Notes: a model not told the origin generated them from the letters alone. DNA of 54,309 nt from Hellea sp. (GCA_020629135.1 JAHDDX010000010.1:1-54309); one strand, 5' to 3'. Shown: positions 19,754 through 30,418, numbered from the stretch's first letter. Translations and numbers: made by a program.

Positions 19754-20242
19754 ATGATACATGATCTGATCTCAAAATTTGACGATAAGCTCGACACAGC
19801 TTCTGCTCACTGCGATATTCCATGTGGCATTTATGATCCGCAACCGGCGCTTTATCACGCCTTGTCCACAGTTCGCCAAATGGACATCCTGCTTGGCATC
19901 GATACGTCTAACATGAATGTTCATACAGCGATGCAGATTGCCCGCAACACCGCTGAAAAGGAAAAGCAGGCTGAAAAAGTCAAACATGAAATTCGTATTA
20001 TCTGGGGTGACTTTATCAAAGGCGACAAGCTTGAAAAATATCCCAGCGCCCATGATCTCGCCCATAAAATCATGATCAAGGCCAGTGCCTGCAAACAGGA
20101 CTTGCACCGCGAAGACGGCGAAGCTTTGGTTGAGCTCGTTAATGAGTTCGCTGAAATGTTTTGGGATATGAAAGGCGTAAAAACCAAACGCGTTACGGCC
20201 CCTTACGCGCCGGCACTCGAAGTGGTATATCCTGATCTTTAA
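19754..20242 (+). CDS. sodN: Nickel superoxide dismutase precursor
   Basis: Dismutates superoxide using a nickel centre; probably cytosolic. 162 residues. The nickel hook HCxxPCxxY is intact as H19-C20-D21-I22-P23-C24-G25-I26-Y27. Known SodN proteins are made with a short N-terminal extension that a protease removes so that the hook histidine becomes residue 1; here the extension is residues 1-18, giving a mature chain of 144. The rest is the four-helix bundle. AGGAGG lies just upstream. The stop TAA (20240-20242) is followed within two bases by the reading frame of the maturation protease. Confidence 0.96.
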   Translation: MIHDLISKFDDKLDTASAHCDIPCGIYDPQPALYHALSTVRQMDILLGIDTSNMNVHTAMQIARNTAEKEKQAEKVKHEIRIIWGDFIKGDKLEKYPSAHDLAHKIMIKASACKQDLHREDGEALVELVNEFAEMFWDMKGVKTKRVTAPYAPALEVVYPDL

Positions 20243-20243
20243 G

Positions 20244-20528
20244 CTGATCAAGATCTCCGGGGACAGCATGTCCCCGGCTTTATTGGACGGTGATTACGTC
20301 CTGATTAAAAATCCCCGGACGCTTCGCCCGGGGTTAATTTATGTCATAAACCATAGTGACTTAGGCCGAATTGTTAAACGTCTTAACCGCGAAGAAAATG
20401 ATAGATTATGGTTCGCGGGTGATAATCAAAAATCCACACCCAAATCCATCATCGCTCCGGTATCACGTGATCGGATAATCGGTCAGGCCTGGCTCAAAAT
20501 CACTCAATCTGGAATTTCGAGACTTTAG
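20244..20528 (+). CDS. sodX: SodX-like maturation protease (S26 signal-peptidase family) with non-AUG start
   Basis: A small S26 serine protease expected to remove the SodN N-terminal extension. The catalytic Ser-Lys dyad is visible as the S of SGDSMSP and the K of RIVKRL, followed by FAGDNQKS. There is no membrane helix, in keeping with cytosolic SodX. The first ATG in frame (20268) lies just after the catalytic serine codon (20265-20267), so starting there would make an inactive protein. The frame is open back to 20181 with no ATG, GTG or TTG. CTG at 20244, one base after the sodN stop, is the best start (94 residues, catalytic S8); CTG at 20232 is an alternative. A +1 shift at CTT-TAA from sodN would also give this frame. 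The stop overlaps secF by 4 bases. Confidence 0.8.
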   Translation: MIKISGDSMSPALLDGDYVLIKNPRTLRPGLIYVINHSDLGRIVKRLNREENDRLWFAGDNQKSTPKSIIAPVSRDRIIGQAWLKITQSGISRL

Positions 20529-21490
20529 TCTGACGCTTCGATATTGCCTTGTCCTCGACGCAAACGCAGTAACAGCAAGAGCGGCGAAGCGACGAAGATC
20601 GATGAATAAGTCCCGACAAATACACCCCAAATCATGGCGAATGAGAAGCCGCGCAAGCCTTCACCGCCCAGAATATACAGCGCCGTCAAAGCCAGCAAAG
20701 TGGTCATCGAGGTCATGATCGTTCGCGACAAAGTATCATTGATCGATAGATTCAGAAGCTCCGGCAAAGCTTTCTTCTTATATTTTCTCAGGTTTTCGCG
20801 GATCCGGTCATACACAATCACCGTATCGTTGAGGGAGTAACCCACAATCGTCAAAATAGCCGCAATAATTGAGAGATTAAACTCGAGCTGGGTAAGCGAG
20901 AAAACCCCGATCGTTAAAATAACATCGTGAAATAGCGCAATCACGGCGCCAACCGCAAATTGCCACTCAAACCGGAACCAGATGTAGAACAAGACCATGC
21001 CAAGGGCGAGCAAGATTGCAATCAGGCCTTTCTGACGCAACTCGCCAGAGACCTTTGAGCCGACCACGTCTTGTCCGCGTACTGTATACTCTCCAAGCAA
21101 CTCAGACAAAGACGCGTTCACCTTGGCTAAGGCCTCTTGTTGGGCTTGCGCCCCATCTTCACCTTCCTCTTGAAGAGGTATAGTAATACGAACATATTGA
21201 TGTTTATCGACGGCATCCACTGGTGGGTCGATAAGCTGAAGACCAGGCGCCCCAAGGTCCAAGCTCCCCAGAGTCGTTCGAATTTCATCGAGTGGCGGCT
21301 CCGAACCCGTATCGATTTCGAGAACAGTACCCCCCGTAAAATCAATGCCGTAGTTTAGCCCACGGGTCGTAAAAAGAAAAATTGAACCGATAATCGCCAA
21401 TACGGATAAAACCGCAGCGATTATACGCAATGACAGAAACGGAACGGAAGGTTCAACCGGTAGAAATTTGACTAAGGAAATATCGCGCAT
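20525..21490 (-). CDS. secF: Protein translocase subunit SecF
   Basis: Inner-membrane RND-type partner of SecD that uses proton motive force to aid Sec export. 321 residues. The N-terminal helix is followed by GLNYGIDFTGGTVLEI, the SecF signature; later segments include IGVFSLTQLEFNLSIIAAILTIVGYSLNDTVIVYDRIREN and the C-terminal helices. The gene lies 9 bases downstream of secD on the same strand, the usual yajC-secD-secF order. A GAGA-type ribosome site precedes the ATG. It converges on sodX with a 4-base overlap. Confidence 0.97.
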   Translation of the reverse strand: MRDISLVKFLPVEPSVPFLSLRIIAAVLSVLAIIGSIFLFTTRGLNYGIDFTGGTVLEIDTGSEPPLDEIRTTLGSLDLGAPGLQLIDPPVDAVDKHQYVRITIPLQEEGEDGAQAQQEALAKVNASLSELLGEYTVRGQDVVGSKVSGELRQKGLIAILLALGMVLFYIWFRFEWQFAVGAVIALFHDVILTIGVFSLTQLEFNLSIIAAILTIVGYSLNDTVIVYDRIRENLRKYKKKALPELLNLSINDTLSRTIMTSMTTLLALTALYILGGEGLRGFSFAMIWGVFVGTYSSIFVASPLLLLLRLRRGQGNIEASD

Positions 21491-21499
21491 AACAGTCTC

Positions 21500-23110
21500 T
21501 TAAATCGGAAGCGTTTTTGGGCGCGTGCCGCGCAGCCAGGTCGCAGTTAGCAAACGGGCAAAGACGACGGCAGTAAATACCGACATGACGATACCTATTG
21601 CCAAAGTAACGGCGAAACCACGAATAGGTCCCGAACCAACAAAATATAATGTTACAGCCGCAATCAGGGTCGTGATATTCGCGTCCAAAATAGGGGCAAG
21701 AGATAAACGATACCCGGTATCAATTGCATTGACCGGCGGCCGTCCTTTATGGGTTTCTTCCCGTATTCGCTCGAAAATCAGAACATTCGCGTCAACGGCC
21801 ATACCGATTGTCAGAATAATTCCGGCGATACCTGGCAATGTCAGAGTCGCGCCCAAGAAGGATAGAGCTGCGGCAATCAGTGCGATATTGGTGAACAAGG
21901 CGAAATTGGCGATAGAGCCAAAACGGAGCCCATATGAAATCCACATGAATAAGCCGACACCGACTAGCCCAATAATAGATGCAATTTTACCGGCCGAGAT
22001 AGCGTCTGCACCTAATTCGGCACCGACTGTACGTTCTTCGGTAATAATCAATTTGGCGGGCAAGGCACCTGCATTTAGTAAAAGCGACAATTCACGGGCG
22101 CTTTCGCTGGTAAAGCTTCCCTCAATAAAACCAGAACCACCGGTAATGGCTCCGTTGATCCGAGGTGCTGTAATAATTTCACCATCGAGAACAACCGCAA
22201 ATCGTTTGCCAATATTCTCTGACGTCAGTTTTCCGAAATATTTGGCGCACTGTATATTGAAACCAAAATTGACAATCGGATACCCGCCTTCTGGGTGCAA
22301 TCCTTCGCTGGACGACTTTAAACAGGCCCCTGTAATACGGGTGCGCTCTTCGACGATCAGGCCGCCACCTTCCTGTTGCGGGTAATAGACGGTTCCAATT
22401 GGTGTCCGTCCGCCGCGGGCAGCTTCTTGCATCCGGGCTTGGGAATTGGAGCTGGCGTCGACCATGTGGAAGCTCAAATTCGCGGTCTTATTGATCCGCT
22501 CTTTAATTTCATCAATATTTTTCGCCCCAGGAATTTGCAAAAGAATGCGATCACTGCCTTCTTTCGCAAGGGTCATTTCGGTCGTACCTGTTGGGTCAAT
22601 ACGCTTGCGAAGAACTTCGATCGATTGAGCGATGGTCCGGTCTTTGATATTCTCAATATTTTCAGGCGTAATTGAAATAATAAACCCGCTGGCGCCGTTT
22701 TGTTCAACCTTGACCGTCTTAGCCGGGTTCAGGCTCGCTGGATCAATCGAAACTTCCAGTTCTTTCAAGGCGGCCATACCGGCTTCGACTTCGTCAGGCT
22801 TTTTAAAAGAGCCGACAATCTGTCCGTCTCGCACGCTGGCCTCAGCACTGATCCGACCCGCTTCACGTAAGGTTTGACGAACGCCGTCGCGTTGGTTTTT
22901 TAATTCGTTTTCCAATACGCTGGCCACATCCACTTCAAGCAGCATGTGCGCACCGCCCTGAAGGTCGAGACCCAGATTAATCGTATTCTGCATAAAGCCC
23001 GGCAGGTCCGCTCGGGTCTTGGACGGGATCGCATTCGGGGCTGCGAGCAAAAAGCCCAGTAGGACCGCCCCCAAGATCATCAGCGTTTTCCACTTTGAAA
23101 AATAAAGCAT
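21500..23110 (-). CDS. secD: Protein translocase subunit SecD
   Basis: 536 residues from the ATG at 23110, which has AGGA seven bases upstream; a TTG seven codons earlier (23131) is less likely. The N-terminal helix is followed by NLGLDLQGGAHMLLEVD, the SecD signature. The large periplasmic P1 domain lies between residues of about 60 and 350, then AGALPAKLIITEERTVGAELG and six C-terminal helices including GMAVDANVLIFERIREE. It sits between yajC and secF, all in one transcript. Confidence 0.97.
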   Translation of the reverse strand: MLYFSKWKTLMILGAVLLGFLLAAPNAIPSKTRADLPGFMQNTINLGLDLQGGAHMLLEVDVASVLENELKNQRDGVRQTLREAGRISAEASVRDGQIVGSFKKPDEVEAGMAALKELEVSIDPASLNPAKTVKVEQNGASGFIISITPENIENIKDRTIAQSIEVLRKRIDPTGTTEMTLAKEGSDRILLQIPGAKNIDEIKERINKTANLSFHMVDASSNSQARMQEAARGGRTPIGTVYYPQQEGGGLIVEERTRITGACLKSSSEGLHPEGGYPIVNFGFNIQCAKYFGKLTSENIGKRFAVVLDGEIITAPRINGAITGGSGFIEGSFTSESARELSLLLNAGALPAKLIITEERTVGAELGADAISAGKIASIIGLVGVGLFMWISYGLRFGSIANFALFTNIALIAAALSFLGATLTLPGIAGIILTIGMAVDANVLIFERIREETHKGRPPVNAIDTGYRLSLAPILDANITTLIAAVTLYFVGSGPIRGFAVTLAIGIVMSVFTAVVFARLLTATWLRGTRPKTLPI

Positions 23111-23144
23111 GGGCGATCCTATTCGATCCAAAAGGGGTTAGAAA

Positions 23145-23474
23145 TTACTTCTTTTTGCCGGTATCATTGGCCGGTTCAGTCCGGTTGCGGACATCTGCAA
23201 TCATTGTCCGAACCGCTTTGACTTTTGTCCCCTCACCCAGGTCTATCGTCAATTCATCGTCGGCGACTTTGATGACTTTTCCAATCAAGCCTCCCCCTGT
23301 AACGACTTGGTCGCCGCGTTGAATGGCTTCGAGTTTCGTCCGGTGCTCACGAACCCGTCTTTGTTGCGGCATGATCAAAAGAACATAAAAGATCAAAAAG
23401 ACCAGGATCATTGGAATAAGCGGCCCAATAGCTGAAGCCGCACCGCCGGATGTTTGAAAAATAAGATTTACCAT
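23145..23474 (-). CDS. yajC: Preprotein translocase accessory subunit YajC
   Basis: A protein of 109 residues with one N-terminal membrane helix (LIPMILVFLIFYVLLIMPQQ) and a soluble tail containing RREHRTKLEAIQRGDQVVTGGGLIGKV, the YajC signature. The ATG at 23474 with GGGA five bases upstream is preferred over the TTG at 23486. It is first in the yajC-secD-secF transcript. Confidence 0.95.
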   Translation of the reverse strand: MVNLIFQTSGGAASAIGPLIPMILVFLIFYVLLIMPQQRRVREHRTKLEAIQRGDQVVTGGGLIGKVIKVADDELTIDLGEGTKVKAVRTMIADVRNRTEPANDTGKKK

Positions 23475-23583
23475 GTTGTCCCGCAATTCTTATGGCCGAA
23501 ACAGATTCGGCAAATTGACATTTGCGCCTATATAAGACGCATCGTCAGTATTGCAACGGGAGATACAGAAGCTTTTTTAAAAA

Positions 23584-24312
23584 CTACCGCAAACAATGCC
23601 CGCCGGGCATAACAAGTCGCTGTCCCGGTTGCAGACTTGAAATATCGTCTATGTTATTAAGCGCCGCGATCTGAGACACGGTCGAGCAGGCCTGTCGGGA
23701 AATGCTGTAAAGCGTATCGCCTGGCAAAACCGCATAGAGATTTGCTCTGGGCAATGGCTCAACAGTCCGAACCAAAGTAGTCGGCGTCATATGCGAGATG
23801 GATTCTTTGACCCGGCTCGTGGTCGTTCCCGGAATCATCAATAGCTGCCCGAGCTTAATATTATTCCCTTCAAGACCATTCGAAGACTTTAATACATTAA
23901 GCGTTATGCCATATCGTTTTGAAATATTGTAAAGCGTGTCCCCTTTGACCACAGTATGAGATCTGGCGGTTGTCCCAGGATTTGTCGGCACCTCTAAAGT
24001 TGCCGTCTTCGGAATGGGTTGCTCAAATAATTCGATCCGCGACTCGGTCGGGCGCGTAACTTGCTCAGGTGTCGCACTTGGAAAATAGACCGTCGTGCCT
24101 TGCGTCTGCTGAAACGCCCGAATTTTATCGGCTTCTTCGATCAGTTTGGCGTATTCTTCTGGGCTGACATCGCCGGGCTTAATATGCTGGGCACGCACAA
24201 TACCTTCAAACTGATCCGGCACGGGTTCGACATTGACAGTTGTCTGCGCCTGCGCAGTTAGTCCCAAAAACAGGGACGACAATGTGATTGAAACCGTTCT
24301 TGTAACAGGCAT
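23584..24312 (-). CDS. Exported protein with two LysM domains
   Basis: A protein of 242 residues with a signal peptide (about 1-22, ending TAQAQ). Two LysM repeats that bind peptidoglycan are clear: HTVVKGDTLYNISKRYGITL...GQLLMIPG at about 118-162 and YAVLPGDTLYSISRQACSTV...GQRLVMPGG at about 193-240. No peptidase domain follows, so it is not an M23 or NlpC enzyme. AGGAG precedes the ATG. It diverges from dnaB. Likely a cell-wall-associated protein with unknown further role. Confidence 0.85.
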   Translation of the reverse strand: MPVTRTVSITLSSLFLGLTAQAQTTVNVEPVPDQFEGIVRAQHIKPGDVSPEEYAKLIEEADKIRAFQQTQGTTVYFPSATPEQVTRPTESRIELFEQPIPKTATLEVPTNPGTTARSHTVVKGDTLYNISKRYGITLNVLKSSNGLEGNNIKLGQLLMIPGTTTSRVKESISHMTPTTLVRTVEPLPRANLYAVLPGDTLYSISRQACSTVSQIAALNNIDDISSLQPGQRLVMPGGHCLR

Positions 24313-24410
24313 AGGGCTCTCCTGATCGCGTAAATTTCGCTCTTATTCTCATGCTATAGTTAATGAACTGTCAAAATCCTGACCAAAGAGAGTTGATTTA
24401 GTTAACAGTT

Positions 24411-24419
24411 TTATCCACA
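24411..24419 (+). promoter_or_regulatory. DnaA box upstream of dnaB
   Basis: TTATCCACA is an exact match to the strong DnaA box consensus. It lies 75 bases before the dnaB ATG in the 182-base divergent region between the LysM gene and dnaB. TTAAC directly precedes it at 24402. A single box does not make an origin; a role in controlling dnaB is inference. Confidence 0.5.
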
Positions 24420-24494
24420 ACATCTCGCATGGCCACACAAAGAATCCTTTTTCTAACCCCATTTTTGGCTTGTTTGACATGATATAGGACGGCC

Positions 24495-25985
24495 ATGGCT
24501 TTTACTGATCCCGCATTAGAAACTGATCTCAACGAATTGGATACAACACCGCAAAGCCAGGCTGCTGAACAGGCTTTGCTGGGTGCCATCCTTTATGACA
24601 ATGAAATTTACCACCGGGTTAGTGCCATTGTAGACGGCAAACATTTTTACAACCCTATCCACCGCCGCATTTTTGAAACCGCCGCGCGACTGATCGAATC
24701 CGGCAAGCTGGCCGATGCTATCGTTTTAAAGAACCGTTTTTCTCAGGACGAAACCTTGGTCGATATTGGGGGCGAACAATATCTGGCCGAATTGCTGATG
24801 AATGCGCCCTCTGGTGCGGCAGCGCCTGAATATGCCAAAATGATTTTTGACCTGGCTATGCGCCGAGAACTTATTCGCCTTGGCAATGAAATCTCTAAAG
24901 GTGCGGCTAATCCGGATAGTGATCTGGATGCGAGACAGCAAATCACAGATGCGGAATCACAACTTTATAATCTGGCCGAAGTCGGCGCCGTACAAGGCGG
25001 CTTTGAAACGTTTAAACAGGCCATGCTTAAATCTATTGAGATGGCAACAGCGGCCTATTCGCGGGATGGCGGCCTGTCGGGTATTTCGACAGGACTCGTG
25101 GATATGGATCGGCAACTTGGGGGTTTTCATCGGTCTGACCTGATCATCCTCGCTGGTCGCCCATCTATGGGTAAAACGTCACTCGCCACCAATATTGCTT
25201 TCAATATGGCCAAGGCATTTAAAGAAGAACGAAACGCGGCAGGAGTTTCCAAGGCTGCCAGCGGGGCTCGTGTCGGTTTTTACAGTCTCGAAATGTCGTC
25301 TGAACAATTGGCGACAAGAATGCTGGCCGAACAATCCGGCGTCCCATCTCATAAGATCAGGCGGGGTGACATTGATGCCCGAGAATATGAACATGTGCGC
25401 GACAGTGCAGATGAGATCAGCTCAATTCCTTTTTATATCGATGATACTGGCGGTATCTCCATCGGGCAGCTTTCTGCCCGGGCCAGGCGTTTGAAACGTA
25501 TGAGTGGCCTCGACATGATTGTCGTCGACTACCTGCAACTTTTGACAGGTGGGAAAGCATTGAAGTCATCAGATGGACGGGTTCAAGAGGTCAGCGCCAT
25601 CACACAAGGCTTAAAAGCCCTTGCTAAGGAACTGGACATCCCTGTTCTCGCGCTCGCACAGCTGTCACGTCAGGTCGAGCAACGCGATGACAAGCGCCCA
25701 CAATTATCTGACCTCAGGGAATCTGGTTCGATCGAACAAGACGCCGATGTCGTGATGTTTGTGTTCCGCGAAGAATATTACAAAGCCCGAACTGAACCTT
25801 CCGAAGGCACAGAAGAACATTTGAAGTGGCAGGAAGAAATGGATCAGTTGCATAACAAAGCCGAAGTGATTGTTGGCAAGCAACGCCATGGTCCGATTGG
25901 AACCGTTAAACTGTCATTTAACGCGAATTTAACAAAGTTCGGCAATCTGGCTCAGGATGATCGTTACGACGATTTCTCCCACTAG
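24495..25985 (+). CDS. dnaB: Replicative DNA helicase DnaB
   Basis: Hexameric 5'-3' helicase of the replication fork, 496 residues. The N-terminal domain has PQSQAAEQALLGAILYDN. The RecA-like ATPase holds Walker A GRPSMGKTS at about 221-229, FYSLEMSSEQLATRML, the Walker B region MIVVDYLQLL, and LSDLRESGSIEQDADVVMFVFREEYY. The C-terminal GKQRHGPIGTVKLSFN is also typical. AGGA precedes the ATG. alr follows two bases after the stop, as often seen in Alphaproteobacteria. Confidence 0.98.
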   Translation: MAFTDPALETDLNELDTTPQSQAAEQALLGAILYDNEIYHRVSAIVDGKHFYNPIHRRIFETAARLIESGKLADAIVLKNRFSQDETLVDIGGEQYLAELLMNAPSGAAAPEYAKMIFDLAMRRELIRLGNEISKGAANPDSDLDARQQITDAESQLYNLAEVGAVQGGFETFKQAMLKSIEMATAAYSRDGGLSGISTGLVDMDRQLGGFHRSDLIILAGRPSMGKTSLATNIAFNMAKAFKEERNAAGVSKAASGARVGFYSLEMSSEQLATRMLAEQSGVPSHKIRRGDIDAREYEHVRDSADEISSIPFYIDDTGGISIGQLSARARRLKRMSGLDMIVVDYLQLLTGGKALKSSDGRVQEVSAITQGLKALAKELDIPVLALAQLSRQVEQRDDKRPQLSDLRESGSIEQDADVVMFVFREEYYKARTEPSEGTEEHLKWQEEMDQLHNKAEVIVGKQRHGPIGTVKLSFNANLTKFGNLAQDDRYDDFSH

Positions 25986-25987
25986 CT

Positions 25988-27106
25988 ATGGCGCAACACG
26001 GCCCCAATTTCACCGCTCGACCGACCCTGCGCATTAGCCTTGGGGCGATCAAGTCTAATTATCAAGCGCTGCAAAAGCGGATCGGCGACGTCAAAATCGG
26101 CGCCAGCCTGAAAGCAGACGCCTATGGGCTCGGCGCTACCCGGGTCGGACGCGCGCTGTTTGGTGCCGGTTGCCGTAACTTTTTCGTGGCAACCGCCGGT
26201 GAAGGCAAAGCTCTAAGAGAAGCCATTGGTGACGGCGCCAGCATTTATGTCTTAAATGGCCCTGCGCCGATGGATCTGACGTTGTTTTTTGGGTCTCGCT
26301 TAAAGCCAGTTATCAATTCATTGGTGCAGGCTAACATTTGGCGGGAAGCGACACAAAACGTCAAACATGTGCCCTATTCCGTTTTGCATCTAGACACTGG
26401 AATAAACCGACTTGGTTTTTCTTCCGCTGAATTTGATCAACTCCGTGCGAATAAACCTTTGCTGAAATCGCTGAACGTTGGAATGGTTATGAGCCACCTG
26501 GCTTGTTCTGCGCTTCAGGATCACCCAAAAAATGCGGAACAACTCAAGCTTTTCCGGGCCCAATCCAGCCGCTTACCCGTTGTGCCGCTGAGCTTGTCCA
26601 ACACGGCCGGGATCTATTTGGGAAAAAAATATCACTTTCAAATGGTTCGACCTGGCATTGGTCTTTATGGCGGCAAAGCCACCGACAATCCAGCCAATGA
26701 GGTCAGCCAGCCTGTAGTGTCTCTCATGGCGCCAATCCTGCAAATCAGAGATCTAATGCCCGGGGAAACGGTTGGCTATAACGCTATGTATGAAGCAAGA
26801 TCGAAAACAACGATAGCCATCGTTGGCGCTGGATATGCAGATGGTATTCCTGTGTCTAGCAGTGGTACAAACGAAAAACTATCGGCTCACGGATTGCTTC
26901 AAAAAAAGCGAATTCCCATTATCGGAAGAGTAAGCATGGACTTGACGGCATTAGACGTGTCAGCCCTTAAGAAAAAACCACGTATTGGTGATTGGGTCGA
27001 ATTTAGGGGCAACCACTTAGAAGATGATGCCAGCCAACTTGGCACTTTAAACTATGAATTACTTACTCGACTTGGACAACGATGCCGTCGCGTCTACCTA
27101 GACTGA
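25988..27106 (+). CDS. alr: Alanine racemase
   Basis: PLP enzyme that makes D-alanine for peptidoglycan, 372 residues. The PLP lysine is K42 in ASLKADAYGLG. HLDTGINRLGF and the second catalytic tyrosine in VGYNAMYEA are present, with AIVGAGYADGIP and GRVSMDLTALDVS following. It starts two bases after dnaB. Its last 44 bases also code, on the other strand, for the end of the facing aspartic protease gene. Confidence 0.96.
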   Translation: MAQHGPNFTARPTLRISLGAIKSNYQALQKRIGDVKIGASLKADAYGLGATRVGRALFGAGCRNFFVATAGEGKALREAIGDGASIYVLNGPAPMDLTLFFGSRLKPVINSLVQANIWREATQNVKHVPYSVLHLDTGINRLGFSSAEFDQLRANKPLLKSLNVGMVMSHLACSALQDHPKNAEQLKLFRAQSSRLPVVPLSLSNTAGIYLGKKYHFQMVRPGIGLYGGKATDNPANEVSQPVVSLMAPILQIRDLMPGETVGYNAMYEARSKTTIAIVGAGYADGIPVSSSGTNEKLSAHGLLQKKRIPIIGRVSMDLTALDVSALKKKPRIGDWVEFRGNHLEDDASQLGTLNYELLTRLGQRCRRVYLD

Positions 27107-28094
27107 CTTTCCGGTCATAATCGTCTGGTTTAATGAGTAGCATTTGGGTTTCGAAATCGAGGTAAAATGAATTCCCCGCCAGCAAATTTCCGCCGGCGAT
27201 AACAAATGGGTTTTGCTCAATGCCCAAAATATCCAAATTGTCAAAATTCATGACGTAAAAAATTCGTTCTTCCCACCATTTCTGTCCCCCTCTGAAATTT
27301 TCTACTTTAATCTGGCTAACAGGATCAAACTCTCCAATAGCACCCTTAATCAACCAGTCTTCTCGCATTCGTTTTCGCATGGCTTTAAGTTGAGGAAAAT
27401 GCAGAGAATCCCAGTTAATAATATTGAACTCGGATCCTGTATCTAACAAGGCGGGCACCAACCGATTGCCAATTCTAAGTTCAATAAAGTTTAATCCGTA
27501 ATTGACCTCGGAATAAGGATTGGGCTTCAATTGAATAAGGCGCCAATTACTTGGAAAGTTAAGAGGCGGCAAAGAGCGCGGAATTAAGTGGAGCAATAGT
27601 AACTCCGCATCGACATAGATCCGATAATCCGACAATACATCCATACCGATGATCCCGTCTGGACGATAAATCTCTTCTCCGAATTTTTCTCTTTGCCCTA
27701 AAATTACGACCTCAAACTCCGAAAGTTCGAGCGAAGCAATTCTCAAATTTTTGATAGTTGTTCTAGGTTTAGTGCCTTTCGCCGTCATTCCATGAATTAC
27801 AACTTTTGAGTCTTCAAATCCCACAAGCTGGTATTCGTTGGCCAATTCCTGAAAAACCGCTGATTTGGTCGCGCCCGTGTCGATTAAAAATTTTTCTGGC
27901 TGACCATTGTTCAGCTGAACGTCAATAACAAATAACCCTGCGCCCACCACTTCAAATGGCAGCGAGTGAACGCGGTCATTGTTCAATAGTTTATCAGGCG
28001 TCCAATCTTTGCTTCTCGCTGTAAAACCGCTTTGGCACGAAACACTTACCAGCGAAAAGAAGACAAATAGACAGAATACAAATGTTATTCGCAT
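27063..28094 (-). CDS. Exported retropepsin/pepsin-like aspartic protease with two DTG motifs
   Basis: A protein of 343 residues with a signal peptide; C20 (VSVSC) may make it a lipoprotein, though the lipobox is imperfect. Two aspartic-protease motifs are seen in one chain: FLIDTGATKSAVF (D72) and ALLDTGSEFNIINW (D218), with DGIIGMDVLSDY between them. The two halves therefore resemble two retropepsin units joined, as in pepsin. The substrate is unknown. Its 3' end overlaps alr by 44 bases on the opposite strand. It diverges from katG. Confidence 0.8.
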   Translation of the reverse strand: MRITFVFCLFVFFSLVSVSCQSGFTARSKDWTPDKLLNNDRVHSLPFEVVGAGLFVIDVQLNNGQPEKFLIDTGATKSAVFQELANEYQLVGFEDSKVVIHGMTAKGTKPRTTIKNLRIASLELSEFEVVILGQREKFGEEIYRPDGIIGMDVLSDYRIYVDAELLLLHLIPRSLPPLNFPSNWRLIQLKPNPYSEVNYGLNFIELRIGNRLVPALLDTGSEFNIINWDSLHFPQLKAMRKRMREDWLIKGAIGEFDPVSQIKVENFRGGQKWWEERIFYVMNFDNLDILGIEQNPFVIAGGNLLAGNSFYLDFETQMLLIKPDDYDRKVSLGRRDGIVVQVE

Positions 28095-28152
28095 GATTAC
28101 ATTCTAACTTAACAGCCCTATTTCCGTATAGTTAAATGCAATTCACATTTAT

Positions 28153-28171
28153 TTTTAGAATTATTCTAAAA
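28153..28171. promoter_or_regulatory. Irr-type iron control element (ICE) upstream of katG
   Basis: TTTTAGAAT-T-ATTCTAAAA is a perfect 9-1-9 inverted repeat. Its core TTTAGAA-TTA-TTCTAAA fits the recalled alphaproteobacterial Irr box (TTTAGAAyNrTTCTAAA). It is centred about 91 bases before the katG ATG and close to the start of the divergent protease gene, so either or both genes could be controlled. A second short palindrome GGCAATTGCC abuts it at 28172-28181. A Fur-family PerR-like regulator is an alternative. Confidence 0.65.
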
Positions 28172-28207
28172 GGCAATTGCCAAACCGAAAATTCATGAAT
28201 AGATTGA

Positions 28208-30418
<2,211 letters not shown>

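Noticed and set aside
20178-20243. prfB-like strong frameshift site at the sodN end
   Set aside because: CTT-TAA is present but no Shine-Dalgarno-like element stands at the right spacing, so it is kept only as an alternative to CTG start.
19772-20269. A 165-codon open frame antisense to sodN
   Set aside because: The sense frame has the nickel hook; the antisense has no start context or family.
20268-20528. ATG at 20268 as the sodX start
   Set aside because: This would leave out the catalytic serine codon at 20265-20267, so the frame must start earlier.
21525-22385. A 286-codon open frame antisense to secD
   Set aside because: It is fully inside secD on the other strand and reads as low-complexity with no motif.
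24474-24480. TTGACA-like sequence before dnaB as a -35 box
   Set aside because: The matching -10 would fall inside the coding region, so it cannot drive dnaB.
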